Below the pieces are notes generated by a model. The model saw only the letters and a list, made by a program, of their open reading frames with translations, did no database searches and was not told the DNA's origin. A DNA stretch of 64,000 bases from Fremontodendron californicum (lineage: Eukaryota > Streptophyta > Magnoliopsida > Malvales > Malvaceae), in the NCBI GenBank assembly GCA_030761205.1, contig JAULJL010000039.1:4722001-4786000 (forward strand), in the 5' to 3' direction. Of this stretch, positions 10,681 to 23,326 are shown in pieces. Both the position numbers and the translations under genes were made by a program. Within the stretch, counting starts at the first letter, position 1. Each line of letters opens with the position of its first letter.

Positions 10681-12254
10681 TCAACATTCACCAAAATGCA
10701 TTTGCTCATACAAGGACAAAAGCTTCTTGCTCAACACTTGACATTCGAATCCTTGAGTTCTTTCAACCTGTATATATAACATAATTTAGAGTAGGAAATT
10801 AAAGACTAATATAATAGACAAACACTATGTTTGGTTCACAAAATTATGGATATAATAAGATAAGATTATGAATAGGATTAGATTAATAAATGTCATCTTT
10901 ATTTTGTGTTTGATGTATTCAATGATTAGGAAATGATGATTTTTTTGTTTACCATGTTTATGTGTAAGATAAGGAATAGGATGGGATGAATTTTTTATTG
11001 GTCAAAATTATCGTTTCTCAAAGTAAATATGATTTAAATTTATATCATTTCATTTTAAATATAATTCGAAAATTTTTAATTGAAATATATAATTTATAAT
11101 TATTTCTATGATTAAGATTTAAATTTATTTTGTAAAAATTATTTTTTCAAAAAAAAAATGAGTTTTTAAATAATTGATTTTCTGAAAAAAAAAAATTAAA
11201 ATATCAAAAAATAACAATACATTTTCCCTAATTTTTCTTTCATTTTTTTTCTCTATTTTCTCCTTCTGTTGGCATGGGGCTAGTTGCCCACTGGGGAGGG
11301 TCGGATCTGGCCCTTGCTAGTCCCCCCATGGTGATCAGAGTGCCTAACAACTAGCCGGTCGGGGACCAGACGTCGAATCGGCATCGATAGCTACAATCTT
11401 GCCCCTCGACCTACTAGATAGTGACCCCTCCCTTGTGCCGCTGTGAAATCTTGCCTGAAATGGTGGGAAGGAGAAAAGGAAATATATATATATATATATA
11501 TTTTTTTTAGGTAATTAATTATTGCATGGCACTTGTCATCTTCCTAATGGTTTATATCATTTTATTTGATGTAATTTAAGGGTGTAATGAAAAATGTAAA
11601 GTAAATCCCATGAATTTAAAATAATCCAATCTCTTTCTTTAAATGCACACCAAACATACCTAATTAAGCACACAATCATACCAAATTCTTTCGAGAGTGC
11701 ATATAATATACAAGAACAAAACGAGTAGTGAGCTGATCAATTTAGAATTTAGAATTTATTATCTCTAATCAGAATTAATATTGACCCATAAAATTAATTA
11801 ATGTACCTTAAGATGTAAACTATAAAAGACAATTCCTTCACAGGACTCGGAAGAGGTAGCATTTATGAGCTGAAGTCCATCCTCCTCCAAATCAAAAAAG
11901 ATATCAGATAAGGGAATTTTGTGATATGTGGAAATCTGAACCATAACCTCACTGTCATTCAGCTGATTCGCTGAAATAGCAGCCGGTGGAAAGCTTTGAT
12001 CTCCTTGTTTTTTCCTTGCTGAAACATCAGTACCAGCTTGCCTAGAAATCCTTGAAAAAACATCTTTCTTTTGCAACAGTGTCTCCACTTGCCGCTGTAT
12101 CTCGGGTATATATTTTAGTGCAAGCGCAACTGTTGCAGGGTTGTTTAAATTCTTCTGTAAAGTATTGAAAATCAAAGTCATTTAAAACCAAAACCAAAAC
12201 AAAACAAAAAAAGTTCATGTTCACAAATAGATATGCTAAATCATGCATTTCATT

Positions 12255-12286
<32 letters not shown>

Positions 12287-13789
12287 TAAATAGATTGGCT
12301 TATAAATTCACACACGATATCTTTCTATACATAGTGATGGTATCAACTTATATGGCCATGTTCGAATAGGTGGAATAAAATATTATCACAAACGAAAAAA
12401 AGAAGAGAAAGTTAAAATCTAGCTAAACACTAACGGTCAATGGTGGCGAATCTTGACATTTAATTTTGAAGGGGTCAATTAATATTATACTTTATATTAG
12501 ATTTATTCAATCATATTTATATATATATATATATATACGCCAATAATATATTAATAAAAAGTTAACAATCTCATAAAATTATAAAATAAAAATATTATTA
12601 TGATAGCATTAAACTTTTAAGGATAAAAAGACTTTCAAATAAGTGATGTAAGTTTATTTAATATTATACGCATCTCACACACATATAGTATATAAGTTCT
12701 CAAATTTTTTCTCAAATTTCTATTATAACTCATAAAAATTTTAGTACTTTTCACTTAAGTCCCTAGAGTGAATATGTGAAATGAATGTATGAGATGAGTG
12801 CATGTAGTACTTTCTTTTGTAAAATTACTGATTACACAGTCTTTTAATGAATTAGGAGAACTTTTTTGGCAATTTAAAATTGAAATAAAAAGAAAATAAA
12901 CCAATCATTAAACAAAATATTTTTTATTGACAAGAAAAATAAATATAATTTTAAAAGAATGAACTTGAAATTACAAATTATGATTTTATTTTAACCTTTT
13001 ATAAAGTGATTTCCAATTTGATTTTTTTTTTTTTTTTTTTTGAAATAAGATTGCATGACAATATGGGATAGAGATCTAGATTAAAATTTAAAGTGAAAAA
13101 TTGTAATAAGCTAGAAAGAAAAGAAAAAACACATATTTGGTACTTTGGTTGAAGGTTTGGAATTTTGTTAAAGTCAAAATTTTAATTTGGTTTTTGTTAA
13201 GTTCACATGATTGTAATTTAATTAATTTTAAAAATTTATACGTAATAATTGATGGGTACAAAAATAAAAATAGTAATATGATTTTAACTCTTTTTAAATT
13301 ATAATAATATATAAAATTAAATTATGAAATAAAAAAAAATAAAACTAAATATTTCAATTTATAACAGTCAATTAAGTTTATTTAATATTAAAATGTTTAA
13401 AAATGGATGATTAATGAGAGGCAGAGCGCAACAATATTTCTTCAAAGACATATAATAAAAACCTAATTAAAGAAAGGAAATTCTACCATTTGATCACCAG
13501 CTGGAAGCAAAGAACGCAGAGAGGAAAACAAACTGTTAATTTGCCTACGCCGGTCTCGTTCTTTAGCATTGTGATTAAGCTTCTTAGCCACGGTGGGAAT
13601 ACTAGTATGCGCGACGGTGCCGCCGGTTGCAGATTGATCAAGCTCGATTTCTGGCTGAAACGACGAAGGGAAATAGAAAACGGACTCCAAAGTTCCGGTG
13701 TCTTTGCTAAGGTCGTTCTGCTTATGGCTGGCTGCGTTCTCCAATAAGCATCCATAGATCGGAAAGAAATCAGAATTTAGAGCACACAT
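10681..13789 (-). CDS. bHLH transcription factor, subgroup Ib (iron-deficiency type), three exons
   Basis: Predicted nuclear protein of 245 aa. Exons, read on the minus strand: 13789-13487, 12154-11807 and 10767-10681; all introns are GT-AG and all junctions are in phase 0. The protein starts MCAL, as in ORG2/ORG3. The DNA-binding basic region has H73, E77 and R81, the combination that reads E-/G-boxes, followed by the helix-loop-helix and the KYIPEIQRQVE segment, then a C-terminal part with NDSEVMVQIS and EEDG typical of the family. Length matches the roughly 250-aa relatives. Known relatives (bHLH38, 39, 100, 101) pair with FIT and switch on root iron uptake under iron shortage. An upstream in-frame ATG exists at 13846, but it lies too close to the TATA box. 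No damage was seen, so it is probably functional. Exact paralogue not assigned. Confidence 0.92.
10829..11662. mobile_element. putative MITE-like insertion in intron 2 of the bHLH gene
   Basis: Ends look inverted: 'tatgtttggttc' on the left and 'ccaaacatacc' on the right, as in PIF/Harbinger or hAT MITEs. The interior is AT-rich apart from a GC-rich patch at about 11270-11460. No clear target duplication and no ORF, so the call is tentative. Confidence 0.4.
12155..13486 (-). other. intron 1 of the bHLH gene
   Basis: 1332 bp bounded by GT at 13486 and AG at 12155 on the minus strand. It holds (TA)n and (GA)n simple repeats near 12255-12290 and 12515-12537 and a T-run near 13022-13041. No other gene is seen in it. 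Relatives in this subgroup usually have much shorter introns. Confidence 0.85.
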
Positions 13790-13854
13790 AGAGTTGTGCA
13801 TCAGCTGGAACTTAAATTGTTTATATTTAAGAACATGGCATATCATTTTTGTAC

Positions 13855-13866
13855 ATATATATATAG
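13855..13866 (-). promoter_or_regulatory. TATA box of the bHLH gene
   Basis: On the minus strand 'ctctatatatatatat' lies about 65 bases upstream of the MCAL start codon, giving a short 5' UTR of about 35 bases. No clear G-box was recognised in the nearby upstream DNA. Confidence 0.5.
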
Positions 13867-15051
13867 AGAACCAAAGTGTACATCATTATGACTTTTCTTT
13901 ATGATTATTTTTAGCTTAAAGAAAAGTTTTCTTCTTAAAAAAATAAACAAGTTGATAGTCCAAACATTTTTTTATTTCTTGCATTACACATGAATGACCA
14001 CAAAATAACCTCATAAGTCAATTCTTTGTTTAGTATTTCAAAATCTTTATAATACAAATTATTAATTTATCAAAATTTATATAAATATATAACACTTAAA
14101 ATACGATTATGATAATAAAAAATCATATAAATACGATACAAATATACGAATTATCAAATTTACTGAAAATAAATTGATTTGTGTTATGTGATAATTATTA
14201 TCCATCGATGATAAAAAAAATTAAAATTTCAAAAGCAGGTAATTTGTAAATTTGCATTGAAATTTGAGAATATATATATATATATATATGATAAGAGGAT
14301 TTAAGGACTCAATTCCATTGAGAACATATCAACATTGACACCATGCTCCATTTGGATGGATAGTGATATTAGTTTTGGTAAGATAAAAATAGTGATCGCG
14401 GTGAGACTGGTTACTGTATCGGTGAGATTAAAATCAGTAGTGGAATATGTGTTTAGACTCAAACGCAGCGGTGATGTGAATTATAATGAGAAAGAAAAAT
14501 GATTACTAAAAGCATTAGATTAAAATGTGTATATATATATATATAATAAATAATTAAAAAATCTTAGATTATTTTTGTATTAAATAATAAAATATATATT
14601 AAAATTATATTTATATTAAATAATAATTACAAATTATTAAAAATATATTTATGTTAAAAAAGCAAATTATAAAAATAAATAAATTAAAAATTAAAAAAAA
14701 AAATTAATAAAGGAAGTAAAAGAGAGCTTTCTCCTTTCATTGAGAATTCAATTGATCACTAGATCTCTGCCCCTCCAGTTAAATTGGAGGGGCCAGTTGC
14801 TTTTGCACCCCACTAGGGATGCATCAGAATGCACCCCCGGTGGGGGTGCCATCAGAGGGGGGGAATCCCCCCAAAATATTTTTGGGATAATAATTAAAAA
14901 AAACATTGAGACTCCAACCTTTTTGTATTTGTAAAGAAGGTCTTCTCCATGGTAGAAGAAAAACATTTCTTTAATACTGCTCACTTCATCCATGACGCCA
15001 TTCCTCCTTCAAATATCTATCTTAAGAATATAAAATTCTTTCACTTTGGTA
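13867..15051. other. AT-rich upstream region of the bHLH gene
   Basis: Mostly AT-rich DNA with (TA)n near 14272-14289 and 14531-14544. A patch at 14341-14480 ('ccatttggatggatagtgat' ... 'gactcaaacgcagcgg') has the look of a MITE but its ends are not clear. A GC-rich palindrome cluster sits at 14769-14886. Confidence 0.5.
14769..14886. repeat. cluster of GC-rich palindromes
   Basis: At least three inverted repeats stand close together: GCCCCTCCA...TGGAGGGGC (14769-14793, 9-bp stem), GCACCCCC...GGGGGTGC (14831-14849, 8-bp stem) and GGGGGG...CCCCCC near 14855-14872, followed by the near-palindrome CCAAAATATTTTTGG. The patch is strikingly GC-rich in an AT-rich desert. Confidence 0.7.
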
Positions 15052-15576
15052 GGTTAAAGTATTTAAGTAGTTTTTATACTTTAGTTAAAATTATATTTTA
15101 ATTTTTATATTACAAAAATGAGTAATTTAATTTTTGTATATTTAAAATTAATGTAAAAAAATAAAATTGATAATGATGTTAATGAAAAATCGTCTGAATG
15201 CTGACGTGAACATGTGAAATTAACCAAAAAAAAATGATGATGTGTCAAATTTTTTTCTCAAATGAAATTTAAAAAAACATAAATTTTTTTACCTCAAATC
15301 CCTCCCTTACTCGTAAAAACATGTCATCATTTTTTTTTTTCAAATCATTTATTCTGTCAGATTCTAAATTTTACCTAAGCAAAAAAATTTGACACATCAT
15401 CATTTTTTTCAAGTCATATCAATTTCACATGTTCACGTTAGCATTTATACGATTTTTTATTAACACCGTTTCCATTTTTTTGCACTAATTTCAAACATAC
15501 AAAAATTAAATTACTCATTTTTATAATATATGAATTAAAATACAGACTATAAAAAATTGTCTAGATATTTTAACCC
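15052..15576. mobile_element. foldback element, copy 1
   Basis: The two halves are imperfect reverse complements over about 200 bases each. Left-arm phrases such as 'ggttaaagtattta', 'gagtaatttaatttttgtat' and 'gatgttaatgaaaaatcgtc' return reversed on the right as 'gattttttattaacacc', 'atacaaaaattaaattactc' and 'gatattttaaccc'. It has no ORF. Three more copies lie in the macro-repeats. Confidence 0.75.
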
Positions 15577-15758
15577 ATTTTGGTATAGTAGTGCAGATTG
15601 GGAACAAATTTAGTTTGGATATGAGCTTTCTCTTGTTTTTGTATATTCTATTACATGAAAGCCCTAAAAATTAAGTATTTATTTTAAAATATATTAAATT
15701 TCCAAAACGTTACAAATCAAATCGCTTGGTTCAAGATTTTAATATAATTCGATACATA

Positions 15759-15877
15759 CCAACGAAAGTTGGCCTGCGTGGAAAGGGATTTGATCGTTTA
15801 AGTAAGAGGTTTCGATTTCGAACACTTACGGATGCAGCAAATTTTCTTAAGAGAGGTCTCCGCCTTGACACCTAACA
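15759..15877 (+). mobile_element. short SINE-like insertion
   Basis: 119 bp flanked by an 8-bp direct repeat GATACATA (15751-15758 and 15878-15885). In macro-repeat copy U3 the matching place has a single 'gattcgatacata' and no insert. The insert contains a TGGCCTGCGTGG stretch like a pol III A box and a GGTTTCGATTTCG stretch like a B box, suggesting a tRNA-derived SINE, but it has no poly(A) tail. Confidence 0.55.
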
Positions 15878-16984
15878 GATACATAATATTATTTTGAGTT
15901 GTAATTTCAAAGTTAATATAATTGGATGCATAATGTACATTTTTTAATGTGAAATTAATTTTTTGTCACATTTTATTTTACTTTTCCAAAACATATTTAA
16001 ATTGCATAAATAGAATATTCTATAAATATTTCATTTAATATTATTTTATCATTAATTTTTATCCAAAAATTAACAAAAATAAAAGTTTTATGACAAAATT
16101 CAACGCAATTAGAGAATAACGATAAAATTCAACTTTAAAAAATAATATAGTAACAAAGTTGATATTTGTCTCTCTTTTCTCCTTCTAATATTTACTAATT
16201 AGTGTAGTAGAAATTCTGAAACGTTCTCTTATTCAAAATATAATATTAATATTATTAAATTACACATTAATTTTGTTTGGTTCGTGTTTTACACTATTAA
16301 TATTTGATTTAACAAAAATAACTTAAATAAATATATATATATATATATATTACGCGTATGTGTGCGCATGTATACACATATATATCATATACAAATAATA
16401 AATTACATGACAATTTATTATGTTAATTACTTTTGTCTTCAGATAATGATCATATTAGTAAATTAAAATTGAATCCGTACAAATGATGGGACTTAGCAAA
16501 AGGTTTCACTACTTCTTTGTTCTATTAAGACATTGTTGAAACAAAACATTGCTAAATTAGTAATATATCAATACTAAAAAATTTATACTTCATTAATTAA
16601 TTTATTTAAGATAATAATGTTCTACTTTGTTATTTTTATTTAATAATTATTACAAATTTATTGTTACTTACATATATATTTATTATCGTTCAAATAAAAA
16701 ATATTATTGATTACCGATTATATTAATAACATATTAAATTTAACTAATTATTGTGTTATGCAAAATTTAAAGCCATTATCTGTTCTATGCAATTTATAAT
16801 CTTTAAGTGTTATTTTTAATCAATCATAAAATAAATTACAAATGTCAAGATATAATATGTATTTAATAAAAAGAAACAAAAAACTAAAAAAATTACAAAA
16901 TGGATTCACACTTTTGCATCCTATAATAATAACCATCACGCAGGTGCAGTTTTGGGCTTAAAAGAATATATCTAGTTTTATATT

Positions 16985-17530
16985 GGTTAAAGTATTTATG
17001 CAGTTTATATATTATAATTAAAAGTGTATTTAATTTTTATATTATATAAGTGAATAATTTAATTTTTGTACATTTTAAAATTGGTACAAAAAAGTAAAAT
17101 GTTTAACGGTGTTAATGAAAAATCGTCTAAATGTTGACGTGGACATGTGAAACGGACATAAAAAATTACTTAAAAAAATGATGACGTGTTAAATTTTTTT
17201 AATCAGGTAAAATTTAGAAAAACATAAATTTTTTTATCTCAAATCTCTCTCTTATCCGTAAAAATATATCATCATTTTTTTTTCAATTTCTAACAGTTTC
17301 TAAATTCTACCTGAGCAAAAAAATTTGACACATTATCATTTATTCCAAGTCATCTATTCTGTCTTTTTCACATGTCCAAGTTAGCATTTAGACGGTTTTT
17401 CATTAACACCGTTACCAATTTTATTTCTTTACATCAATTTTGAATATACAAAGAGTAAATTACTCATTTCTATAATACAAAAATTAAAATACACTTTTTT
17501 AATGAATTTTAATTTTATAATTAAAATATT
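16985..17530. mobile_element. foldback element, copy in U1
   Basis: Same family as 15052-15576: left arm 'ggttaaagtatttatgcag', 'gtgttaatgaaaaatcgtct'; right arm 'gacggtttttcattaacacc' and 'gagtaaattactcatttc'. Present at the same place in U2 and U3, so it predates the duplication. Confidence 0.7.
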
Positions 17531-18349
17531 TAAAGTAAACCGAAAGACCAAGTATCGAATGCCTCCTAATAAGTTGTGGGAGATAAAAATACAAGTATAT
17601 TATCTCTAATAACATCAACGAAGTTCTTCTGAGATTTTGGCAAAAGAAGAAATGGGTTTTGACTTTTGACAGTTACAGGGAAGGAGAAAGGAAGAGAGTA
17701 GTTTGATAACATGTTTATTTGTAATTTTAAAAATAAAATGCTGATATGAAATCTAATTGTATAATAGTATCTTGTTTTAAGAATAAATTTAAAAGCACTC
17801 TGGTTTGAAAAATAAAATTATAAACTATCTTAGTTTGGGAAAATACTCCAACTACTACATTGGCACTTCAGTTACTTAGACAATGATATGAAGCTGACAT
17901 TCTTAAAATATCATGTTTAAGGAAGAAAATTCAAAGTATTCCTATTTGGGAATAAAGATTTTAATAGATTTTACTTTAGGAAAAAAATCGAAGCTGTAGT
18001 TACCAAATAAGTAGAAAATTATTTTTTTCATTTGTACGATTGCGGATGGTATATTCCTTTTGCTTAGTTGAATATTCTCTGCAATGACATTCATTTAAAA
18101 AAAAAAAATAGTATATGAAAATTATGTGTGCTATATTCAGACGACTGACATTTGTCACTCCCTTATAATGCAGGCCTGTTTCACATCTATCAACCTACAA
18201 AGAAGTAAGTATAAAAGAGTAGGTTCAAGCAATCTTCTCTCATTATTAAAACTGAGTCTTCAGAGACTCAGTTGATTTTTTTTTTTTAAATTATTTTTTT
18301 TTATTGTGAGGTAAAAAGTTAATTTAAGCTAAATGATTTGAAAAAAAAA

Positions 18350-19180
18350 GTTAATACACAAATTGACTTTTATATTATATTTTTTTTACGATTTACTACT
18401 TAAAAAAAAAATTACGATTAAGTACTTATATTTTAATTTTGTCACACACATTAGTCCAATGTCTAACAACATATTGACATGTGCATTTTTACCTGATAAA
18501 AACTTGACATGTGGTAACTTTGACATATCAACAATGGCATGTCAGAATTTTAGAAATTTATTACTTTAAAATATATTTTTTAATTTACTTTTTTTTAATT
18601 AAAAAATAAAAAATTCCTAAATTAATTTTTTTTTTTTAAATTAAAAATTAAATTTATTTTTAATTACTTTTTAATTATTTTTTTTTTAATAATAAAAATA
18701 ATATTTCCTGAAATTAATTTTTTGTATAATTTTTAAAAATAAAAAATAATTTTTTATTTTTTAAATTCAAATTTAAATTTAAATTTACTTTTTTAATTAA
18801 AAAATAAAAATAATATTTTCGTAAATTAAATTTTTAATTTTTTTTTAATTTAAAAAAATAATTTTTTATGTTTAAATTTTATTTTTAAATTTATTTTACT
18901 TTTTTAATTAAAAAAAATTTATAAATAAAAAAAATAATATTGCCAAAAGGTAAAAATAAAAATAATTTTTTTTAAATGCTGACGGAGCATTGCTGATGTG
19001 TCAAAGTTGCCATGTGTCACATTTCTATTGGTAAAAAAATGACATGTTATCAAACTGTTAAGCTATGGACTAATGTGGATGACAGAAGTAAAGTTTTAGT
19101 ACCTAATCATGATTTTTTTTTCTTCAAGTATCAAATCATGAAAAGGGATATACTTTGAGGGTCAATTTGTGCATTAATCC
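18350..19180. mobile_element. long-terminal-inverted-repeat element, copy in U1
   Basis: About 830 bp with inverted arms of roughly 200 bases. The left arm begins 'gttaatacacaaattgact'; the right arm ends 'gggtcaatttgtgcattaat'. Both arms carry 'cacattagtccat' type phrases in opposite orientation. The interior is poly-A/T-rich with no transposase frame. Structure suggests a foldback or Mutator-like non-autonomous element. Confidence 0.65.
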
Positions 19181-19189
19181 AAAAAAAAA

Positions 19190-19490
19190 AAGAGATGCTT
19201 GTCGAGAGGGAGAGAAGAGGAGAGGAAAGAGAAGAATAAGAGAGAGATAGCAGAGGGGAGATAGGAAGGGTGACTGGCCGGCGAGGTGGCTGACTGGAGA
19301 GGAGAAAATGGTTGAGGAGAGGGAGCAAATAGAGGAGAGAGAAAGAAAAGAATGAGAGAAAAGGGAGGAGAGGATGAGGAGTCGACGACGGAGAAAGAGA
19401 GAAGGAGATCAAGCGGGGAGGCACGGTTGCCTCGACGTGGCAGGCGACGGCTCAGGCAGCCAGTGGCAGGAGGAGGATGATGAAGAAGAA
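19190..19490. repeat. purine-rich stretch in segment Z (U1)
   Basis: GA-rich DNA followed by a GC-richer end ('caagcggggaggcacggttg'). Repeated nearly unchanged at 28465-28770 in U2. Minus-strand open frames here give only Ser/Pro/Leu-rich low-complexity peptides, so no gene is called. Confidence 0.6.
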
Positions 19491-19994
19491 GAAAAAAAAT
19501 GTATAGTTTTGTTTTTTTATTAGTGTTGTTTTAATTTTTATAATTAAGAAGAATAAAGGAAAATAGAAAAGAAAAAAAGTTGTAGTTTTTTTTTTATTAT
19601 TATTATTTTGGTTTTAATTTTTGATAATATATTAATTTTAAAAAAATAAATAAATATATATTTAGTAAAAAAATTACATAATTTTATATTTTTATGTATT
19701 AAAAAATTATTAATATTTTTTATTATTCTCTTATCAATTTAAAATAATTATAGTAGTTTATTTATCATTTTGCATTTATCAAACTAAATTTAAAAATGCT
19801 AAAAAATATAAAGGTATAATTGGAAAAAAGAAAAATTAAATTTTAAAAATTAAAATAATTACATATTTTATTTTACTTTATTTTAATTCATTTTATATTT
19901 TTTTAAAATAATTTAATAAAATTACTTATGTATATTTTAAAAAATATACAACTCCCGCAGCATCGTCCGGGTAAAATTACTAGTTATTTATGAA

Positions 19995-20330
19995 CTTTGA
20001 CATAATTGTTTTTCGTGCTAATAGTGTACTTATCCTAAATTGATTCACGAGTCAACATGCGGGTCAATCTCTTTAAATATATTATTTAAAATAAAATAAT
20101 TAATAAAATATTTTTTCCCGAGCGGGTCGGATATAAATCGACCCGCGAGTCAACGTGAGAATCAACCCTTTTAAATATATAATTTAAAAATTAAAAAAAA
20201 ATAATTAATAAAATAAAAATAAATTTAATTTAATTTGTTTTTTCGAACGGGTCGGGTACGGATCTTAAATTGACGGGTGAATTATCGTACATACCAACCC
20301 TTTTAAATATATCATTTAATTAAAAACAAA
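19995..20330. repeat. three degenerate ~110-bp tandem units in the Z tail (U1)
   Basis: Units share 'cgagtcaac', a GGGTC-rich core and 'tttaaatat' endings, at about 20040, 20140 and 20270. The same set is at 29360-29660 in U2, and in reverse orientation at the end of U3. Confidence 0.6.
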
Positions 20331-21545
20331 CTATAAATCTACTAATAAAAAAAACTAAAAAAAAAAAATGCTCCATCATTTTTTTTTTTTTTGTATTATA
20401 AAGTATGACAAAATTATTCCTAAGACATTTTAAAAAAGTTCTTTGAATCCTAAGGACTCAAAAATTATATATATTAGATTCGATACAAATATCATTTTGA
20501 GTTGAAATTTCAAAGTTAATATAATATGATGTATAATGTACATTTTTTAGTGTGAAATTAATTTCTTGACACATTTTATTTTACTTTTCCAAAGCCTATT
20601 TAAATTACATAAATAGAATATTCTACAAAGATTTCATTTAATATTATTTTATCGTTAATTTTTATCCAAAAATTAACAAAAATAAAAGTTTATGACAAAA
20701 TTCAACGCAATTAGAGAAAAAACGATAAAATTCAACATTAAATAATAATATAGTAACAAAGTTGATATTTGTCTTTTTTTTTTTCCTTCTAATATTTACT
20801 AATTAGTGTAGTAGAAAATCTGAAACGTTCGCTTATTCAAACTATAATATTAATATTATTAAACTACACATTATTTTATTTTTTTTTGGTTCGTGTTTTT
20901 CACTATTAGTATTTGATTTAATAAAAATAACTTAAATAGAAAGATATATATATATATATTACACGTATGTGTGCACGTGTATACATATATATTATATACA
21001 AATAATAAATGACACATAATCTTTTGACAAATTATTATGTTAATTACTTTTGTCTTTAGATAATAATCATATCTTATATCTTATATAAATATATAAAAAT
21101 TAAAGTCTTTGATATAAAAGGAAAAAATTCTATGTGTATAGCCTATATTTTTGACACGTGAACAGTCTTAAAAAATTGCCATGCGTCATTTGATAAATGC
21201 ATTTTATTTTATTTGATGCATTTTTAATTTAAAAAATAATTCAAACAAATTAAACTAATTACATTTACTTTTTATTATTATTTACCTTAAATATACCACT
21301 CAATTAAATTCATATTAAAGGTACTAAAATTTTAATTGCTATCATTAATACATAGAATAATTTTGTGTAGTCTTTTCTCAATTATAAATATTTAACTCTT
21401 AAATTACATTTATATAAAAAATATATAAATATATATACTTATTACACATTACGATGATTGTTATGTTTTTAACCTTTTTAACCTATAACTGATTTTAAAA
21501 TAATTGATACTTTAACTGATTTTAATAACTGATTAATATATATAC

Positions 21546-21581
<36 letters not shown>

Positions 21582-21818
21582 TGATCTTATATAAATATAT
21601 AAAAGCCAAAGTTTTTGGTATAAAAGAAAAAAATCTTATAACTTATCTTATATCTTATATAAATATATAAAAGCCAAAGCCTTTAGCAAAAAGAAAAATA
21701 TCCAATGTGAATGGTCTATTCTTTTGACATGTAGACTTTCTAAATTGATGATATGTCATGTGGACATTAATCAATTAAATTTTTTACATTAATTGACTAC
21801 CAAAATTAAATCTACCAT

Positions 21819-23326
21819 CACTACAAGAGGACGCACTTTTACCGATGAAATTTTCCGTCGGTAAAAGTCCGGATTCCTTCGAAAAAGACTAGTATTGACG
21901 GGAATTTTCGTCGGTAATTCTTAAGCTGGTGATACTATTTTCGTCGAAAATAAAAATTCCGTCGATAAAAGTATTACTGATGGATTACTTCTGACGGAAA
22001 TATTAATTTCCGTCACTAAAATAGTCGCTAATAAGCCTATAAACGATGAAATATTCCGTCGCTAATAAGTACTAGCGACAAAAATTCATTTTAATAATTA
22101 ATTTTATTTATTATTTATATATTATTTATATATTAATTTTATTAAGAAAATTTAAATTTAATATATTAAATTTAATAGATATATAATTTTATATATTAAA
22201 TTTAATATATATAAATTAATATATTAAATTTAATATATATAATTATATATATAATTATATAAAATTATAATAAGTTAATTATAAATTATATTAAGTTAAT
22301 TTTATATATTAAATTTAAATTATAATAAATAAATAAATTATTATTATTGTTATTGAAATCATAAATAAATAAAATAACAAAAGGAGAGACGTGGGGCGGG
22401 AGGGAAGGGTGGGTTGGGGGCGTTGGGGTGCTAGGGCGGGGGCAGGGCACAGAAGGGGGACCTGGGTGCTGAGGGGGGGCTAGAGGCTAGGGGTTGGGGG
22501 GCGGCTCGGTGAGGAGGGAGAGGGGGTCGGGTAGAGAGCAAAAAAGTGAAAGAAAAAAAATGAATGAAACATGTTAAATAAGCCTGACTTAATTTTTACC
22601 AATGGAATTTTTGAATTTTACCGACGGAAATTTTGTCGCTAATTTTTTTTTGAAAATTTTAGTTTTCCGCCAAAAAAACAAGCTTTTATAAATTCCCATC
22701 TATACTATTACCGACGGAATTTTCGTCAAAAATAGTTATTTTCGACGAAAATTTCGTCGATAAAAGTTGTTTCATAAATAAAATATTTTTTTTTTCAAAA
22801 AAATGATTTATATAAACAATAAACTAAATTAATTATTAAAATTAAATTCCGTCGCTAAAACTTTTTAGCGATGGAAAATTTCTTGGCTAAAACGTATTAG
22901 CGACAGAATTTTTGTTTCGGGATTTTGAAATTGGTTTATATAAAAAATAAATAAAAGGAATTATTAAAAGAAAAATTTTGTCGCTAATACTTTTAGCAAC
23001 GGAAAATTCTGTGGCTAATAAGCTTATTAGTCACTGAATTTTCCAATTTTCGGTTTATTTTTTTTTTAAATTATAGAAATTCTTTTTTTTTTACCGACGG
23101 ATAATTCCGTCGGTAATAATCCTTATTCCATCAGTAATACTTTAGCGGGAACCAATTAGATTCCTGCCAAAGTATTACAGACGAAAAATTTTAGTCTTAT
23201 AAATTCCATCGGTAATACAAATTTTTCGTCGATAATGTTCGAAAATTCCGTAGTGATTCTATTTATTACCGACGGATTAATTCCATCGGCAATAAATCGT
23301 CGATAATTCAATGTTCTCTTGTAGTG
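21819..23326. mobile_element. non-autonomous CACTA (En/Spm-type) element, copy in U2
   Basis: Starts CACTACAAGAGGACG and ends with the inverse of CACTACAAGAGAAC, flanked by the 3-bp target duplication CAT (21816-21818, 23327-23329). Subterminal regions are full of 'ttaccgacggaa'-type units in both orientations, as in CACTA elements. 1508 bp, no transposase frame. It has a GC-rich core at 22381-22535. Confidence 0.9.
22381..22535. repeat. G-rich core of the CACTA element (U2)
   Basis: A run of GGG and GGGG blocks ('gggcgttggggtgctagggc') in otherwise AT-rich DNA, with G-quadruplex potential on the plus strand. Confidence 0.7.

Larger units (their letters stand above)
15747..20477. repeat. macro-repeat copy U1 (lacks the 4.7-kb middle block)
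   Basis: First of three tandem copies. Segments in order: X (about 15.88-16.46 kb), Y (16.46-18.2 kb) and Z (18.2-20.47 kb). All three recur in the same order in U2. The 4.7-kb block found between X and Y in U2 and U3 is absent here: 'gataatgatcatat' joins directly to 'tagtaaattaaaatt'. No host gene was recognised. Confidence 0.8.

Noticed and set aside
19131..19424. Ser/Pro/Leu-rich open frame (also at 28372-28707)
   Set aside because: Low-complexity reading of a purine-rich stretch in the macro-repeat.
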